Of a stretch of DNA of 64,000 nucleotides, positions 38,694 to 49,670 are shown piece after piece. The DNA lies in the NCBI RefSeq assembly GCF_002006345.1, contig NZ_LZZM01000073.1, positions 28,912 to 92,911 on the forward strand, given 5' to 3'. Positions within the stretch are counted from its first letter, which is position 1. Every line of letters starts with the position of its first letter. Under the pieces are notes generated by a model. It was not told the DNA's origin. It saw only the letters and a list, made by a program, of their open reading frames with translations, and ran no database searches. Origin of the DNA: Clostridium puniceum (GTDB lineage: Bacteria; Bacillota; Clostridia; Clostridiales; Clostridiaceae). The position numbers and the translations under genes are program-made.

Positions 38694-40250
38694 ATGAGCG
38701 TACTTATTGTTAAAGATATGAATCATGGTTTTGGTGATAGAGCTATTTTTGAAGATGTTTCATTTAGATTATTAAAAGGAGAACATGTTGGTCTTATTGG
38801 TGCCAATGGTGAAGGTAAATCAACATTTATGAATATAGTAACAGGAAAACTTATGCCTGACGAAGGTAATGTTGCTTGGTCAAATAATGTTAGAGTTGGG
38901 TACATGGATCAACATGCTGCTTTAACTAAGGGACAAAGCATAAGAGATGCTCTAAAAGAAGCATTTAGATATCTTTTTGATTTAGAAACTGAAATGAATA
39001 CTTTATATGAAAAAATGGGTGACTGCACTGAAGACGAATTAAATAAAATGTTAGACAGAACAGCTATAATTCAAGATATGCTTGATCACAATGGCTTTTA
39101 TGTAATTGATCCAAAGGTTGAAGAAGTTGCAAAGGGACTTGGACTTTTAGATTTAGGTCTTGATAGAGATGTGGATGATTTATCTGGTGGACAAAGAACT
39201 AAAATTCTCTTAGGTAAATTATTGCTTGAATCTCCTGACATTTTACTTTTAGATGAGCCAACTAACTATTTAGATGAAGAACATATAGAATGGCTTAAAA
39301 GATATTTACAGTCATATGAAAATGCCTTCATATTAATTTCACATGATATACCATTTATCAATTCAGTAGTAAACTTAATTTATCATGTGGAAGAAAGAAA
39401 ACTTACTAGATATGTAGGAGATTATGATGAATTCCAAAGAATATATACAGAAAATAAAAAGAAATTAGAAGCTGCTTATGAAAAGCAACAAAAAGAAATT
39501 GCAAAACTTGAAGATTTCGTTGCTAGAAATAAAGCAAACGTTGCAACTGCTAACATGGCTAAATCTAGACAAAAGAAATTAGATAAAATGGATGTAATTG
39601 AACTTTCAAAAGAAAAACCAAAGCCCGAGTTTAACTTTAAAACAGCTAGAGCTTCAGGCAAGATTATATTTGAAACTAATGATTTAGTTATAGGATATGA
39701 CTCTCCTCTTACAAAACCACTGCATTTATATATGGAAAGAGGACAAAAAATAGCCTTAGTTGGAGCTAATGGACTTGGTAAATCAACACTTTTAAAAAGC
39801 TTACTTGGTATAATTAAACCACTAAATGGTGAAGTTCATCTTGGGGATTATCAATACATAGGTTATTTTGAGCAAGAAGATAGAACAAGTAACAGCAATA
39901 CTTGTATAGAAGAAGTATGGCAGGAATTCCCTGGATATACTCAATATCAAATAAGAGCTGCACTTGCTAAATGCGGACTTACTACTAAACAATTAGAATC
40001 TCAAATAAGGGTTTTATCAGGTGGAGAAGCTGCAAAAGTTAGACTTTGCAAAATCATAAACAATGAAACAAACATATTAATCCTAGATGAACCTACAAAC
40101 CACTTAGATGTAGATGCAAAAGACGAACTAAAGAAAGCTCTTAAAGAATATAAAGGAACAATCCTTTTAGTTTCACATGAACCTGAGTTTTATAGAGATA
40201 TAATAACTGAAACTTGGAATTGTGAAGATTGGACAACTAAAATAATATAA
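38694..40250 (+). CDS. ABC-F family ATPase
   Basis: 518 aa from ATG 38694, 6 bp after GGAGG. Two ABC cassettes with no membrane segment: Walker A GANGEGKST (about 37-45) and GANGLGKST (about 358-366); signatures LSGGQRTKI and LSGGEAAKV; Walker B ILLLDEPTNYLD and ILILDEPTNHLD. A basic linker helix (about 250-320) joins them. ABC-F proteins act on ribosomes as translation factors or antibiotic-protection proteins. The exact subfamily cannot be fixed from sequence alone. Confidence 0.93.
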   Translation: MSVLIVKDMNHGFGDRAIFEDVSFRLLKGEHVGLIGANGEGKSTFMNIVTGKLMPDEGNVAWSNNVRVGYMDQHAALTKGQSIRDALKEAFRYLFDLETEMNTLYEKMGDCTEDELNKMLDRTAIIQDMLDHNGFYVIDPKVEEVAKGLGLLDLGLDRDVDDLSGGQRTKILLGKLLLESPDILLLDEPTNYLDEEHIEWLKRYLQSYENAFILISHDIPFINSVVNLIYHVEERKLTRYVGDYDEFQRIYTENKKKLEAAYEKQQKEIAKLEDFVARNKANVATANMAKSRQKKLDKMDVIELSKEKPKPEFNFKTARASGKIIFETNDLVIGYDSPLTKPLHLYMERGQKIALVGANGLGKSTLLKSLLGIIKPLNGEVHLGDYQYIGYFEQEDRTSNSNTCIEEVWQEFPGYTQYQIRAALAKCGLTTKQLESQIRVLSGGEAAKVRLCKIINNETNILILDEPTNHLDVDAKDELKKALKEYKGTILLVSHEPEFYRDIITETWNCEDWTTKII

Positions 40251-40334
40251 TACTGTTTTAACTCCTCTTATAAATAATAATTATATAATAAGCTTTCCAA
40301 AAGTTAAGTTTCTCGTTATAATAGTTTAAGAGAT

Positions 40335-40447
40335 AAAAACATAGTTTCTGTTGGTAGTCAGAACCTATATATAATTTAATATAGCAGTAACCTGCCCTCC
40401 TGGGGTTGTCCATTCTCTATAAGTTACATTTACAGGAGGATTTCAAT
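40335..40447 (+). ncRNA. yjdF-type riboswitch (azaaromatic-sensing)
   Basis: The ~110-nt leader before yjdF is GC-richer than its surroundings and carries CCTCCTG (40396-40402), which is exactly complementary to the CAGGAGG ribosome-binding site (40433-40439). Flanking GTAAC (40387) and GTTAC (40423) can also pair. The yjdF motif RNA is known to lie before yjdF and act on translation. The aptamer core was not aligned, so class assignment rests mainly on the downstream gene and this anti-SD arrangement. Confidence 0.75.
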
Positions 40448-40448
40448 T

Positions 40449-40871
40449 ATGATATCACAAATTAATTTAACAGTTCTTTTTAATAAGCCATTTTGGATTG
40501 GTGTTTTTGAAATTATTGAAGATGCTGAATACAAAGTATGTAAAGTTACTTTTGGTTCAGAACCAAGGGAGGATGAAATTTTAGAGTTTATATTAAAACA
40601 GTTTTATTCCTTGAATTTTAGCAATCCAATTTCAGACTTAAAAAATACGTTTATTGAGAAGAAACTAAATCCTAAAAGAATGCAAAGAAAAATCAGACAA
40701 GAAACTACTTCAAAGGGAATTGGAACCAAGGCACAAATAACTTTAAAGCTTCAAAATGAACAATGTAAAGTAGAACGTAAGAAAAAATCCAAAGAACAAA
40801 AAGAATTTGAAGAACAAAGGAAATTTGATTTAAAACAAAAGAAAAGATTAAAAAAACATAAAGGTCATTAA
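40449..40871 (+). CDS. yjdF: YjdF family protein (DUF2992)
   Basis: 140 aa. The N-terminus (INLTVLFNKPFWIGVFE, residues 4-20) and the Lys/Glu-rich C-terminus (KKKSKEQKEFEEQRKFDLKQKKRLKKHKGH) match the YjdF/DUF2992 family. Function unknown; the family lies downstream of a riboswitch that senses azaaromatic compounds, which suggests a part in detoxifying such molecules. It is monocistronic between the ABC-F gene and ilvA. Confidence 0.93.
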   Translation: MISQINLTVLFNKPFWIGVFEIIEDAEYKVCKVTFGSEPREDEILEFILKQFYSLNFSNPISDLKNTFIEKKLNPKRMQRKIRQETTSKGIGTKAQITLKLQNEQCKVERKKKSKEQKEFEEQRKFDLKQKKRLKKHKGH

Positions 40872-41083
40872 TTAATTTCTAATTCAATATCCTATTACCA
40901 AGTGATGTTTTATTGTTAATGCATAAAAACTTCTACCAATCCTAAATCCATGCATAAGAATAGTAAATTCTATTTATATGCATGTTTTTTACTATTTAAT
41001 TATATATATAGCCTCAATATATGTGTCGTAACAATTTCATTCATAAACGCCTACACTCTTCTCTTACCAATAAAAAGTGTCTC

Positions 41084-41111
41084 TTGACATAAAATACTAA
41101 AATGTTATCAT
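41084..41111 (+). promoter_or_regulatory. Sigma-A-type promoter upstream of ilvA
   Basis: A perfect -35 TTGACA (41084-41089) and a -10 TATCAT (41106-41111), 16 bp apart, start 49 bp before the threonine dehydratase. Confidence 0.7.
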
Positions 41112-41159
41112 AAAACTATTGATATAAAAAAGCAATAATACATAAAAGGGGTTATAAAA

Positions 41160-42380
41160 ATGATGACATTGGATAAATTCGAAGAAGCATATGAAATTGT
41201 GCAAAAAGTAATATTAAAAACAAAATTGGTTTATAGTGATTATTATTCGGGTATAACTGGAAATAAAGTTTATTTGAAACCTGAAAACATGCAAAAAACT
41301 GGAGCTTATAAAATTAGAGGAGCTTACTATAAAATTAGTACTCTTTCTGACGAAGAAAGAAGTAAAGGGCTTATAACTGCTTCTGCTGGTAATCATGCAC
41401 AAGGAGTTGCCTATGCTGCAAAGGAATTTAACTCAAAAGCAATAATTGTTATGCCAACTACTACTCCACTTATGAAAGTAAATCGTACTAAAGCATATGG
41501 GGCTGAAGTTATTTTACATGGTGATGTTTATGATGAAGCTTGCAATTATGCATTAAAACTTGCTGATGAAAAAGGTTATACTTTCATTCATCCATTTGAT
41601 GATTTAAATGTTGCAACTGGTCAAGGTTCTATTGCAATGGAAATTATAAAAGAACTTCCAACTGTTGATATTATTTTAGTTCCAATTGGTGGAGGTGGAC
41701 TTGCTGCTGGTGTTTCTACTTTAGCAAAGCTTCTCAATCCAAATATTAAAGTTATAGGTGTTGAACCTGCTGGTGCAAATTGTATGCAATCTTCACTTCG
41801 AAAAGGTGAAGTTGTAACTTTACCAGTAGTTGATACTATAGCAGATGGTACTGCTGTTAAAACTCCTGGTTCTAAAATTTTTCCATACGTAAAAGAAAAT
41901 ATTGATGATGTTATTACTATTGAAGATCATGAATTAATTGGTGCATTTTTAGATATGCTTGAAAATCATAAGATGCTTGCTGAAAATTCTGGTTTACTAA
42001 CTGTAGCTGCTCTAAAACACTTAAATGCCCAAGATAAAAAAGTTGTATCTATTATAAGTGGTGGTAATATGGATGTTATTACTTTTGCTTCTTTAGTTCA
42101 ACATGGATTAATTGAAAGAGAACGTATTTGCACAATCTCAGTTTTACTTCCAGATAAGCCTGGTGAATTAACAAATGTATCTAAAGTAATTGCAGAAGCT
42201 CAAGGTAATATAATAAAGCTTGATCACAATCAATTTGTAAGTATTAATCGTAATAATGCCGTTGAACTTGACATTACTATGGAAACCTTTGGTCATGAGC
42301 ATAAAGAAGCAATTGTGAAAGCACTTATAAATAATGGCTATAATCCAAGATTAATACAACCTAAAATGATTTATCAATAA
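41160..42380 (+). CDS. ilvA: Threonine ammonia-lyase (dehydratase) with C-terminal ACT domain
   Basis: 406 aa. PLP-dependent fold type II enzyme that converts threonine to 2-oxobutanoate and ammonia. The PLP lysine is in QKTGAYKIRGAYYK (about residue 49), substrate loop SAGNHAQG (about 74-81), phosphate loop GGGGLAAG (about 177-184), and an ACT regulatory domain (ICTISVLLPDKPGELTNVSKVIAE) follows from about residue 325. The single ACT domain fits the shorter, catabolic/AMP-style or Firmicutes form. It has its own promoter and terminator. Confidence 0.94.
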   Translation: MMTLDKFEEAYEIVQKVILKTKLVYSDYYSGITGNKVYLKPENMQKTGAYKIRGAYYKISTLSDEERSKGLITASAGNHAQGVAYAAKEFNSKAIIVMPTTTPLMKVNRTKAYGAEVILHGDVYDEACNYALKLADEKGYTFIHPFDDLNVATGQGSIAMEIIKELPTVDIILVPIGGGGLAAGVSTLAKLLNPNIKVIGVEPAGANCMQSSLRKGEVVTLPVVDTIADGTAVKTPGSKIFPYVKENIDDVITIEDHELIGAFLDMLENHKMLAENSGLLTVAALKHLNAQDKKVVSIISGGNMDVITFASLVQHGLIERERICTISVLLPDKPGELTNVSKVIAEAQGNIIKLDHNQFVSINRNNAVELDITMETFGHEHKEAIVKALINNGYNPRLIQPKMIYQ

Positions 42381-42381
42381 A

Positions 42382-42416
42382 AATAGATACCTCAAATTTG
42401 AGGTATCTATTTTTTA
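42382..42416 (+). terminator. Terminator of ilvA
   Basis: AATAGATACCTCAAATTTGA starts a perfect palindrome (AATAGATACCTCAAA with TTTGAGGTATCTATT) followed by TTTT. It begins right at the ilvA stop. Confidence 0.92.
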
Positions 42417-42434
42417 GTATACAAAAAAATTCTT

Positions 42435-42547
42435 ATGTATATAAGTTCTAATTAAGAAAGTTCATAATTTAGTTGGTTGTCTTGTCCAATCACTCTAATA
42501 TAGAAATTAAATCTTAATGAACAAAATTTTTTAGAACATATATATTA
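42435..42547 (+). repeat. 110-bp MITE-like repeat, copy 3
   Basis: Differs from copy 2 in only a few positions (e.g. CTTGTCC for CTTATCC). It lies between the ilvA terminator and the HAD phosphatase gene. Confidence 0.85.
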
Positions 42548-42574
42548 TATTTCTCGATCTTCTATAACTATAAA

Positions 42575-43258
42575 TTATTTTAAACTGTTAGCTTTTTTAT
42601 TTTCTTCTAAATACTCTCTAACTTCAGATAAGCTTCCGAATATTTTATATGCTAAATCTTTGTTCTCCTCATCTAAAAATTTCATATCTGGAACATGTAT
42701 TCCTATCATCTTAGCTGCATGAGCTGCTGTTATTCCTGCATCTGAATCCTCTATTACCATACATTTTTCAGGCTCCATCTCCAAGCCCTTTGCTGCTTTT
42801 AAGAAAATTTCTGGATTTGGTTTTGAATTTTCAACTTGATCGCCACCAATTATATAGCTAACCTTATCTTTAATTTTTGCCTCTTCCAATAGTTGAAGTA
42901 CTCTTTCTCTTCTTGTTGAGCTAGCCACTGCTATTTTATAATTTTGTGTATTTAAATAATCCAAAAGTTCATGAACTCCAGGCTTAACTATAACTCCATT
43001 TTTATTAGTGATTTCATAAGCTAAATCAGCTTTTTTCCTATATATAATGTCAAATGGGAAATCAGCTCCATATTCTTCTTCCATTATAGTTTTTATACTT
43101 TTAACATTTCTTCCTATTAATTTTAAATAAAACTCCTCATCCATTTTATAATTATATTCTTTAAAAACCTCTTGAAAGCATTTAAAAGATATTCTTTCTG
43201 AATCTATTAATACTCCATCCATATCAAAAATTACTGCATCTACTGTTCTCATCTTCAT
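42575..43258 (-). CDS. HAD-IA family phosphatase (beta-phosphoglucomutase-like)
   Basis: 227 aa. HAD motifs: I DMDGVLIDSE (about 11-20), II ASSTRRERV (around residue 117), III NSKPNPEIF (about 143-151) and IV EDSDAGITAAHAA. The subfamily DGVLIDSE and cap-1 domain match beta-phosphoglucomutase/phosphatase enzymes. It could be a sugar-phosphate phosphatase; substrate unknown. It has its own start with GAGAGGAT and no close partners. Confidence 0.88.
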   Translation of the reverse strand: MKMRTVDAVIFDMDGVLIDSERISFKCFQEVFKEYNYKMDEEFYLKLIGRNVKSIKTIMEEEYGADFPFDIIYRKKADLAYEITNKNGVIVKPGVHELLDYLNTQNYKIAVASSTRRERVLQLLEEAKIKDKVSYIIGGDQVENSKPNPEIFLKAAKGLEMEPEKCMVIEDSDAGITAAHAAKMIGIHVPDMKFLDEENKDLAYKIFGSLSEVREYLEENKKANSLK

Positions 43259-43380
43259 AATCCTCTCTCATGTTAAAATATTATTTACCTCTTTAATATT
43301 AACACTTTATTATATGCTTTCCAACTTTTATTCCATCTTATTTTTAATTATTTTGTAAACTCCCTTATTTAAAATAGAAA

Positions 43381-43424
43381 AAATATCCTAAAATAATTTT
43401 AAACAAATTATTTTAGGATATTTA
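43381..43424. terminator. Terminator between the HAD phosphatase and the lipoprotein
   Basis: AAATATCCTAAAATAATTT (43381-43399) pairs perfectly with AAATTATTTTAGGATATTT (43405-43423). It lies 14 bp beyond the lipoprotein stop on the minus strand. Confidence 0.85.
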
Positions 43425-43437
43425 TTTCTCAATTTTA

Positions 43438-44061
43438 TTACATTTGCATTATCGCTGTAACAAGAGCAGTAATATCATTCTCACCTGGTATCCAAGTATT
43501 ATTTTCATTAGTTAAAGTCATTGTCACAGTTTTTTGATCTGCTGTCAAAACTCCGTCAGCAATACCTTTTCCAATAAGTTTAAAGGATTCTTGATACATT
43601 TCTGTTTCTGTCATTGATAGATTTGCAAGATATTTTTCTTGTAATTTAGCAATTGCATCATCAGAAATCTTTTTAACATCAAATCCCTTTATTTTAACTT
43701 CTACTTTAGCAGTTTTCTTATCCTTTGATACTAATGTAACCTGATATTCTAGCTTAGTTAACCCTGTAAGAATATCATTTTTAAAATTATTCTTAACTTC
43801 ATCAGTTAATACTTTTTCATCTACTCCAGAAGTACTAAATCCTTGAGTCATACCATCTTCAAATTCTTTTCTAAATTTAGTATAATCGTCTTCCTTTAGT
43901 CCAATTTTGTCCATATCAGTTTTATCATTTTTCAGTAAAATATTTAAGAAAATCTTAGTACTTTCTTCTGGTGATGTCTTTGGCTCTCCACAAGCAACTA
44001 ACATTGTCGCAGTCATGATAGTTACCAAAATCACTGTAAAAACCTTTTTTAAATTTTTCAT
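43438..44061 (-). CDS. Lipoprotein of the DUF5105-like type
   Basis: 207 aa. Signal peptide KNLKKVFTVILVTIMTATMLVACGE with lipobox LVAC (Cys24). The mature domain (SPEESTKIFLNILLKNDKTDMDKIGLKEDDYTKF...) is found on lipid-anchored proteins of Bacillota, DUF5105/DUF4878-like; function unknown. It is monocistronic with its own GGGGAT ribosome-binding site. Confidence 0.8.
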   Translation of the reverse strand: MKNLKKVFTVILVTIMTATMLVACGEPKTSPEESTKIFLNILLKNDKTDMDKIGLKEDDYTKFRKEFEDGMTQGFSTSGVDEKVLTDEVKNNFKNDILTGLTKLEYQVTLVSKDKKTAKVEVKIKGFDVKKISDDAIAKLQEKYLANLSMTETEMYQESFKLIGKGIADGVLTADQKTVTMTLTNENNTWIPGENDITALVTAIMQM

Positions 44062-44319
44062 TACTATTTATCCCCCTAATTTGATATATTTCCTTTTTAT
44101 TCTACCTTATATTGACTCATATGGCAAATGAAATATTTAGTGTTACATATTTTCCAATAAATCAACTACATCTACTTAGTTAGTGTATATAGGTTTAATT
44201 CAGCAAATTAATTAAAATTTATATATTTAATATTACTTTTTAATTTATCATAAATGATTTAGAAATAACATCCTATGCATCTATTATTGTAAATATCCTA
44301 ATTATTTATATCTTATTTT

Positions 44320-45546
44320 TCATCTATTCTTTTTTATTTTAACAAGAATATCATTAACCTCTAATTCTTCCTGACATTTCACAGTAAAAATCATTTGTGG
44401 ACGGGGTGCACTTTCTATCGCTTCACCGTTTTCTTTTCTCATATCGTCAAGCTTTATAAGCTTGTTATCTCCTTTTATAGCTAAAACTTCAACTAAATCT
44501 CCATTACAAACTTTATTTCTTTGTTGTACAGTTGCAATATTAGATTTCTTATTATAATTCTTCACAATCCCTACCATATCATAATCCTGTATGTATGCTG
44601 AACTTTCATAATTTTGTCTTATTTTTTCATCAAAATAAAAACCAGTTGTATATGGCCTGTGACTAGGTTTCATAAGTTCTTTCATCAATTTAGGGTCATA
44701 TTTATAATTTTTAGGATCTTCTATGTATTTATCAATAGCTTCTCTATAAGCTTTCACTATAGATGCTACATAATATGAACTTTTCATTCTACCTTCAATT
44801 TTAAGAGAATTTATACCTGCTTCAATAAGTTCTGGAATATGTTCTATCATACATAAATCCTTTGAACTCATAAAATAAATTCCATTATCACCTTCATTAA
44901 CTCTATGATAGTTACCGGGCTCTCTTTCCTCATATAAATGATATTTAAATCTACAAGGTTGTGTACACGTTCCCCTATTAGAATCTCTTCCAGTTATATA
45001 ATTTGATAATAAGCACTTACCTGAATACCCCATACACATTGCCCCATGTACAAAAGCTTCTATATCACAAGTTTCTGGTAACTCTTTTCTTAGTACTTTT
45101 AAATCATTAAGACTCATTTCTCTTGCTGCTACAATTCTTTTAACTCCAACCTTATGCCAAAATAAAGCAGATTTGTAGTTTAAATTGCTAGCCTGAGTGC
45201 TTAAATGTATTTCAAGCTTTGGTGCTACTTCATGAGCTATACTTATAATTCCTGGATCAGCAATAAGTACAGCGTCAACACCTATTTCATATAATTCAGT
45301 AATATAATCTTCTATACCTACTAAATCCTCATTATGTGGAATTACATTCAATGTAACATGAACTTTTTTTCCCCTTGAGTGAGCATATTCAAGACCTTCT
45401 TTTAATTCTTCTATTGTAAAATTATCTGCAGCTGCTCTCAAGTTCAATTTATTTCCCCCAAGATATACTGCATCAGCGCCAAAATTTATGGCTGTTTTAA
45501 GCTTCTCTAAATTTCCTGCTGGTGCTAAAAGCTCTGGTTTATTCAT
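44320..45546 (-). CDS. U32 family peptidase / tRNA-hydroxylation-type protein
   Basis: 408 aa. Begins MNKPELLAPAGNLEKLKTAINFGADAVYLGG, and holds the U32 signature EAFVHGAMCMGYSGKCLLSNYITGRDSNRGTCTQPCRF (about 163-200) with its cysteines. U32 proteins include TrhP (tRNA uridine hydroxylation) and RlhA (23S rRNA hydroxylation), as well as putative collagenases; the TrhP/YrrO role is the best supported for this length. It stands alone; a perfect palindrome lies about 105 bp upstream. Confidence 0.85.
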   Translation of the reverse strand: MNKPELLAPAGNLEKLKTAINFGADAVYLGGNKLNLRAAADNFTIEELKEGLEYAHSRGKKVHVTLNVIPHNEDLVGIEDYITELYEIGVDAVLIADPGIISIAHEVAPKLEIHLSTQASNLNYKSALFWHKVGVKRIVAAREMSLNDLKVLRKELPETCDIEAFVHGAMCMGYSGKCLLSNYITGRDSNRGTCTQPCRFKYHLYEEREPGNYHRVNEGDNGIYFMSSKDLCMIEHIPELIEAGINSLKIEGRMKSSYYVASIVKAYREAIDKYIEDPKNYKYDPKLMKELMKPSHRPYTTGFYFDEKIRQNYESSAYIQDYDMVGIVKNYNKKSNIATVQQRNKVCNGDLVEVLAIKGDNKLIKLDDMRKENGEAIESAPRPQMIFTVKCQEELEVNDILVKIKKNR

Positions 45547-45650
45547 TTTTTAATCTCCTTGCTATATATAAAATTTCTATATTATTATCAAAAATTTTTT
45601 AATAATTTTGCAATTTTCTTAAACTAATATCTATATTAAATATTAAGCAT

Positions 45651-45686
45651 TTTAATATGGTTTAGAATAAATATTCTAAACCATAT
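45651..45686. repeat. Palindrome upstream of the U32 peptidase
   Basis: TAATATGGTTTAGAATA pairs with ATTCTAAACCATATTA (45651-45686), followed by a second small one (ATATATTCT/AGAATATAT, about 45691-45710). Could be an operator or transcript-end structure; no T run on either strand. Confidence 0.45.
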
Positions 45687-45739
45687 TACCATATATATTC
45701 TTCAGAATATATAGATTATAATGTTCTATGTAAAATAAA

Positions 45740-45790
45740 AAAGGAAATTATGTTGCTAATCTTTATATTAAAACAACATAATACTCCTTC
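45740..45790 (-). terminator. Terminator of the Cof-type phosphatase
   Basis: AAGGAGTATTATGTTG pairs with CAACATAATTTCCTT on the minus strand and is followed by TTTTATTTT. It lies 15 bp beyond the gene stop. Confidence 0.75.
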
Positions 45791-45804
45791 TTTCCTTTAA
45801 TTTA

Positions 45805-46650
45805 TTAAATTAATCCATGCTTTTTAAAGCTATTATAAATACCACCTTCGTCGTGAGTATCTGTAATTTCATCTGAAATTTCTTTTAGCCCTTGCTTTGC
45901 ATTTCCCATTGCAATAGTTAATTCACAAAACTCAAACATTTCAACATCGTTCATTCCATCTCCAATGGCAATTGTATCTTTAGCATCCATATTCAAATGC
46001 TTTAAAAGAATTTCTATTGCAGTTGCTTTATGAACATCTGGTACTCCAAGTTCGCCGCTATCATCACCAAATGCTGGAACTGTACAATGAATAACTTCAA
46101 ATTCATTTTTAAATTCTTCTTTGATTTGCTGAAAGGAAACATCCTTAGGTTCTAAAAAACAAGCTTTGTTAACATCATTTCTGTATAAGTTTCGTTCAGT
46201 GATTAAACATTCAATGAAATGATTAGGATTATTATCTTTTTTATATTTTGCTTCAGGATCATTTTCTATATCTCCATAAATAATTTTCTCTAGCTCCGGA
46301 ATTAAATTTTTACTTGCATATAATCCACCATTTGATTCAATATAAAAATTTACATTATACTCATTAAAAAAATCTACTAAATGTCTAACATTTTCTTCAC
46401 TAACTTTTTTATGATAAAGCATTTCATCACCAACTTCTACAAACCCTCCTCCTGCTCCAATTATTCCATCAAAGCCAATATCCATTATGTAATCAAATAT
46501 TTCTGCTTTTGAACGACCAGTACATAGATAAACTAAATGTCCATTTTTTCTAGCTGCTTTTACAGCTATAGCAGCAGACTCAGGAACTAGTCCATTATCA
46601 TTACACAGGGTTCCATCTACATCTATAAAAATTATTTTTCTATCTGCCAT
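45805..46650 (-). CDS. Cof-type HAD-IIB hydrolase
   Basis: 281 aa. HAD motif I FIDVDGTLCNDNG (about 6-18), motif II CTGRSKAEI, cap C2B domain in the middle, and IAIGDGMNDVEMFEFC (about 232-247) with motif IV. Family members dephosphorylate sugar phosphates and pyridoxal phosphate; substrate unknown. It may be linked to the glycoside genes that start downstream on the chromosome, but no operon is seen. Confidence 0.88.
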   Translation of the reverse strand: MADRKIIFIDVDGTLCNDNGLVPESAAIAVKAARKNGHLVYLCTGRSKAEIFDYIMDIGFDGIIGAGGGFVEVGDEMLYHKKVSEENVRHLVDFFNEYNVNFYIESNGGLYASKNLIPELEKIIYGDIENDPEAKYKKDNNPNHFIECLITERNLYRNDVNKACFLEPKDVSFQQIKEEFKNEFEVIHCTVPAFGDDSGELGVPDVHKATAIEILLKHLNMDAKDTIAIGDGMNDVEMFEFCELTIAMGNAKQGLKEISDEITDTHDEGGIYNSFKKHGLI

Positions 46651-46708
46651 AAAATTACCTCATTCCATTCTAATTAAAATACTTATGTAGTAAAATTTAT
46701 AGGTAAAT

Positions 46709-46755
46709 TGAAGGCCACCTAAATAAAATATGTATTTATAAAGGTAGCCTTACAT
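46709..46755 (-). terminator. Terminator of the GH1 gene
   Basis: TAAGGCTACCTTTAT pairs with ATTTAGGTGGCCTT on the minus strand; imperfect stem, weak T run. It lies about 110 bp after the GH1 gene. Less clear than the others. Confidence 0.5.
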
Positions 46756-46863
46756 TGATATATAACTCATTATAGTTAATTTTGTAAACTCAAGTATTAA
46801 TTTTCTGTTATGTTAAATAACAACTATATCTTTCTTAATTACATTATTTTTAATTATATGAAT

Positions 46864-48411
<1,548 letters not shown>

Positions 48412-48426
48412 TTATAGACTTAATAT

Positions 48427-48469
48427 ATTATACAGAAACAATATTAACTTTTTGTTTCTATGGTATAAT
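48427..48469. promoter_or_regulatory. Divergent promoters with a shared dyad operator
   Basis: AGAAACAA (48434-48441) and TTGTTTCT (48452-48459) form an 8-bp dyad separated by 10 bp. On the right is TATAAT (48464-48469) for the RpiR gene and on the left the complement of TATAAT (48427-48432) for GH1. The dyad sits between the two -10 boxes, as a site for an RpiR regulator would. Confidence 0.65.
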
Positions 48470-48603
48470 CATATATAATAAATGTCTGAATTTGAATATT
48501 TTAATGATATTTTAAAATGAGATTTCATTTTTATTGCTTATTTTGCGTTAAATAATGAAATCCTATTCTAACTTATTATGCTATAGAAAAGAGGATTTTA
48601 CCT

Positions 48604-49482
48604 ATGTTAATTTCAAATAAACTTGAATCTATGGACTCTTTATCTAAATCTGAAGAAGTTCTAGCCAATTATATTCTTAGTGAAAAGGAAAATATTGAAA
48701 ATTTATCAACTAAGAACTTAGCAAATGCCACTTATACGTCTCCCTCAACAGTAGTTCGTTTATCTCAAAAATTAGGTTTTAGTGGTTGGAATGAATTTAA
48801 AGAAAAGTATCTTGAGGAGCTTCAATATTTGAATAAACACTTTTCTAATGTGGATCCAGACTTTCCATTTGAGGCCCATGATACTTTTATGAATATTGCC
48901 TCAAAGGTTGGTCACCTTGCCTCAAACAGTATTGGGGATACCTTATCACTATTAAAAAATGATGAAATAAAAAAAACTGTTCATTTATTATGTAAAGCAC
49001 AAATAATTAATGTATATGGTATTAGTAATTCTTTACTTATGGCTTATGACTTTAAACATAAGATGCTCCGTATTAATCGCCACGTTGAAATTATGGATTT
49101 ACCTGGAGAGCAGTTAATTGTAGCTTCAAATTCTTCTCTAGTTAACTGTGCCATATTAATCTCATATTCGGGTGAGTCAAAGGAAGTCTTAAAAATTGCT
49201 GAAATTTTAAAATCAAAAAATACACCAATAATTGTGCTAACAAGTATTGGTGAGAATTCATTAACAGCCTTTGCAGATTGTATCTTTTCTATATCAACAC
49301 GAGAAAATCTATATTCTAAAATTTCAACATATTCTAGTAATAATTCAATTCATTTGATTTTGGACATTTTATATTCTTGCGTATTTAAAATGAATTATAA
49401 TTATAATTTAAGATACAAATCTAATATTTCAAAAAATATAGATGAAAGATTTTCCAATGGTAACATAATTAATGAGGAATAA
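48604..49482 (+). CDS. MurR/RpiR family transcriptional regulator
   Basis: 292 aa. HTH (NLSTKNLANATYTSPSTVVRLSQKLGFSGWNEFKEKYLEEL, about 37-78) and a SIS domain (about 120-250). Divergent from the GH1 phospho-beta-glucosidase with a dyad between them, so it probably senses a phospho-sugar and controls that gene. Terminator after the stop. Confidence 0.9.
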   Translation: MLISNKLESMDSLSKSEEVLANYILSEKENIENLSTKNLANATYTSPSTVVRLSQKLGFSGWNEFKEKYLEELQYLNKHFSNVDPDFPFEAHDTFMNIASKVGHLASNSIGDTLSLLKNDEIKKTVHLLCKAQIINVYGISNSLLMAYDFKHKMLRINRHVEIMDLPGEQLIVASNSSLVNCAILISYSGESKEVLKIAEILKSKNTPIIVLTSIGENSLTAFADCIFSISTRENLYSKISTYSSNNSIHLILDILYSCVFKMNYNYNLRYKSNISKNIDERFSNGNIINEE

Positions 49483-49503
49483 ATATAATATTTATTCCTC
49501 TTT
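49477..49503 (+). terminator. Terminator of the RpiR gene
   Basis: AGGAATAAATAT pairs with ATTTATTCCT and is followed by CTTTT. It overlaps the stop codon. Confidence 0.75.
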
Positions 49504-49670
49504 TCAGATTGTACTCAATTAATGAGTACGCTATTTTTGTTGTATTAAGAAGCATAATAGTGAAGCATCACGTTCCTATTTGTGCTTTACTTATAATTAC
49601 TAACATTTATTCGATTATTATAATTAACTTAGATGCTCATCTAGTATTTAGTTAGAATATTTAAAATTGA

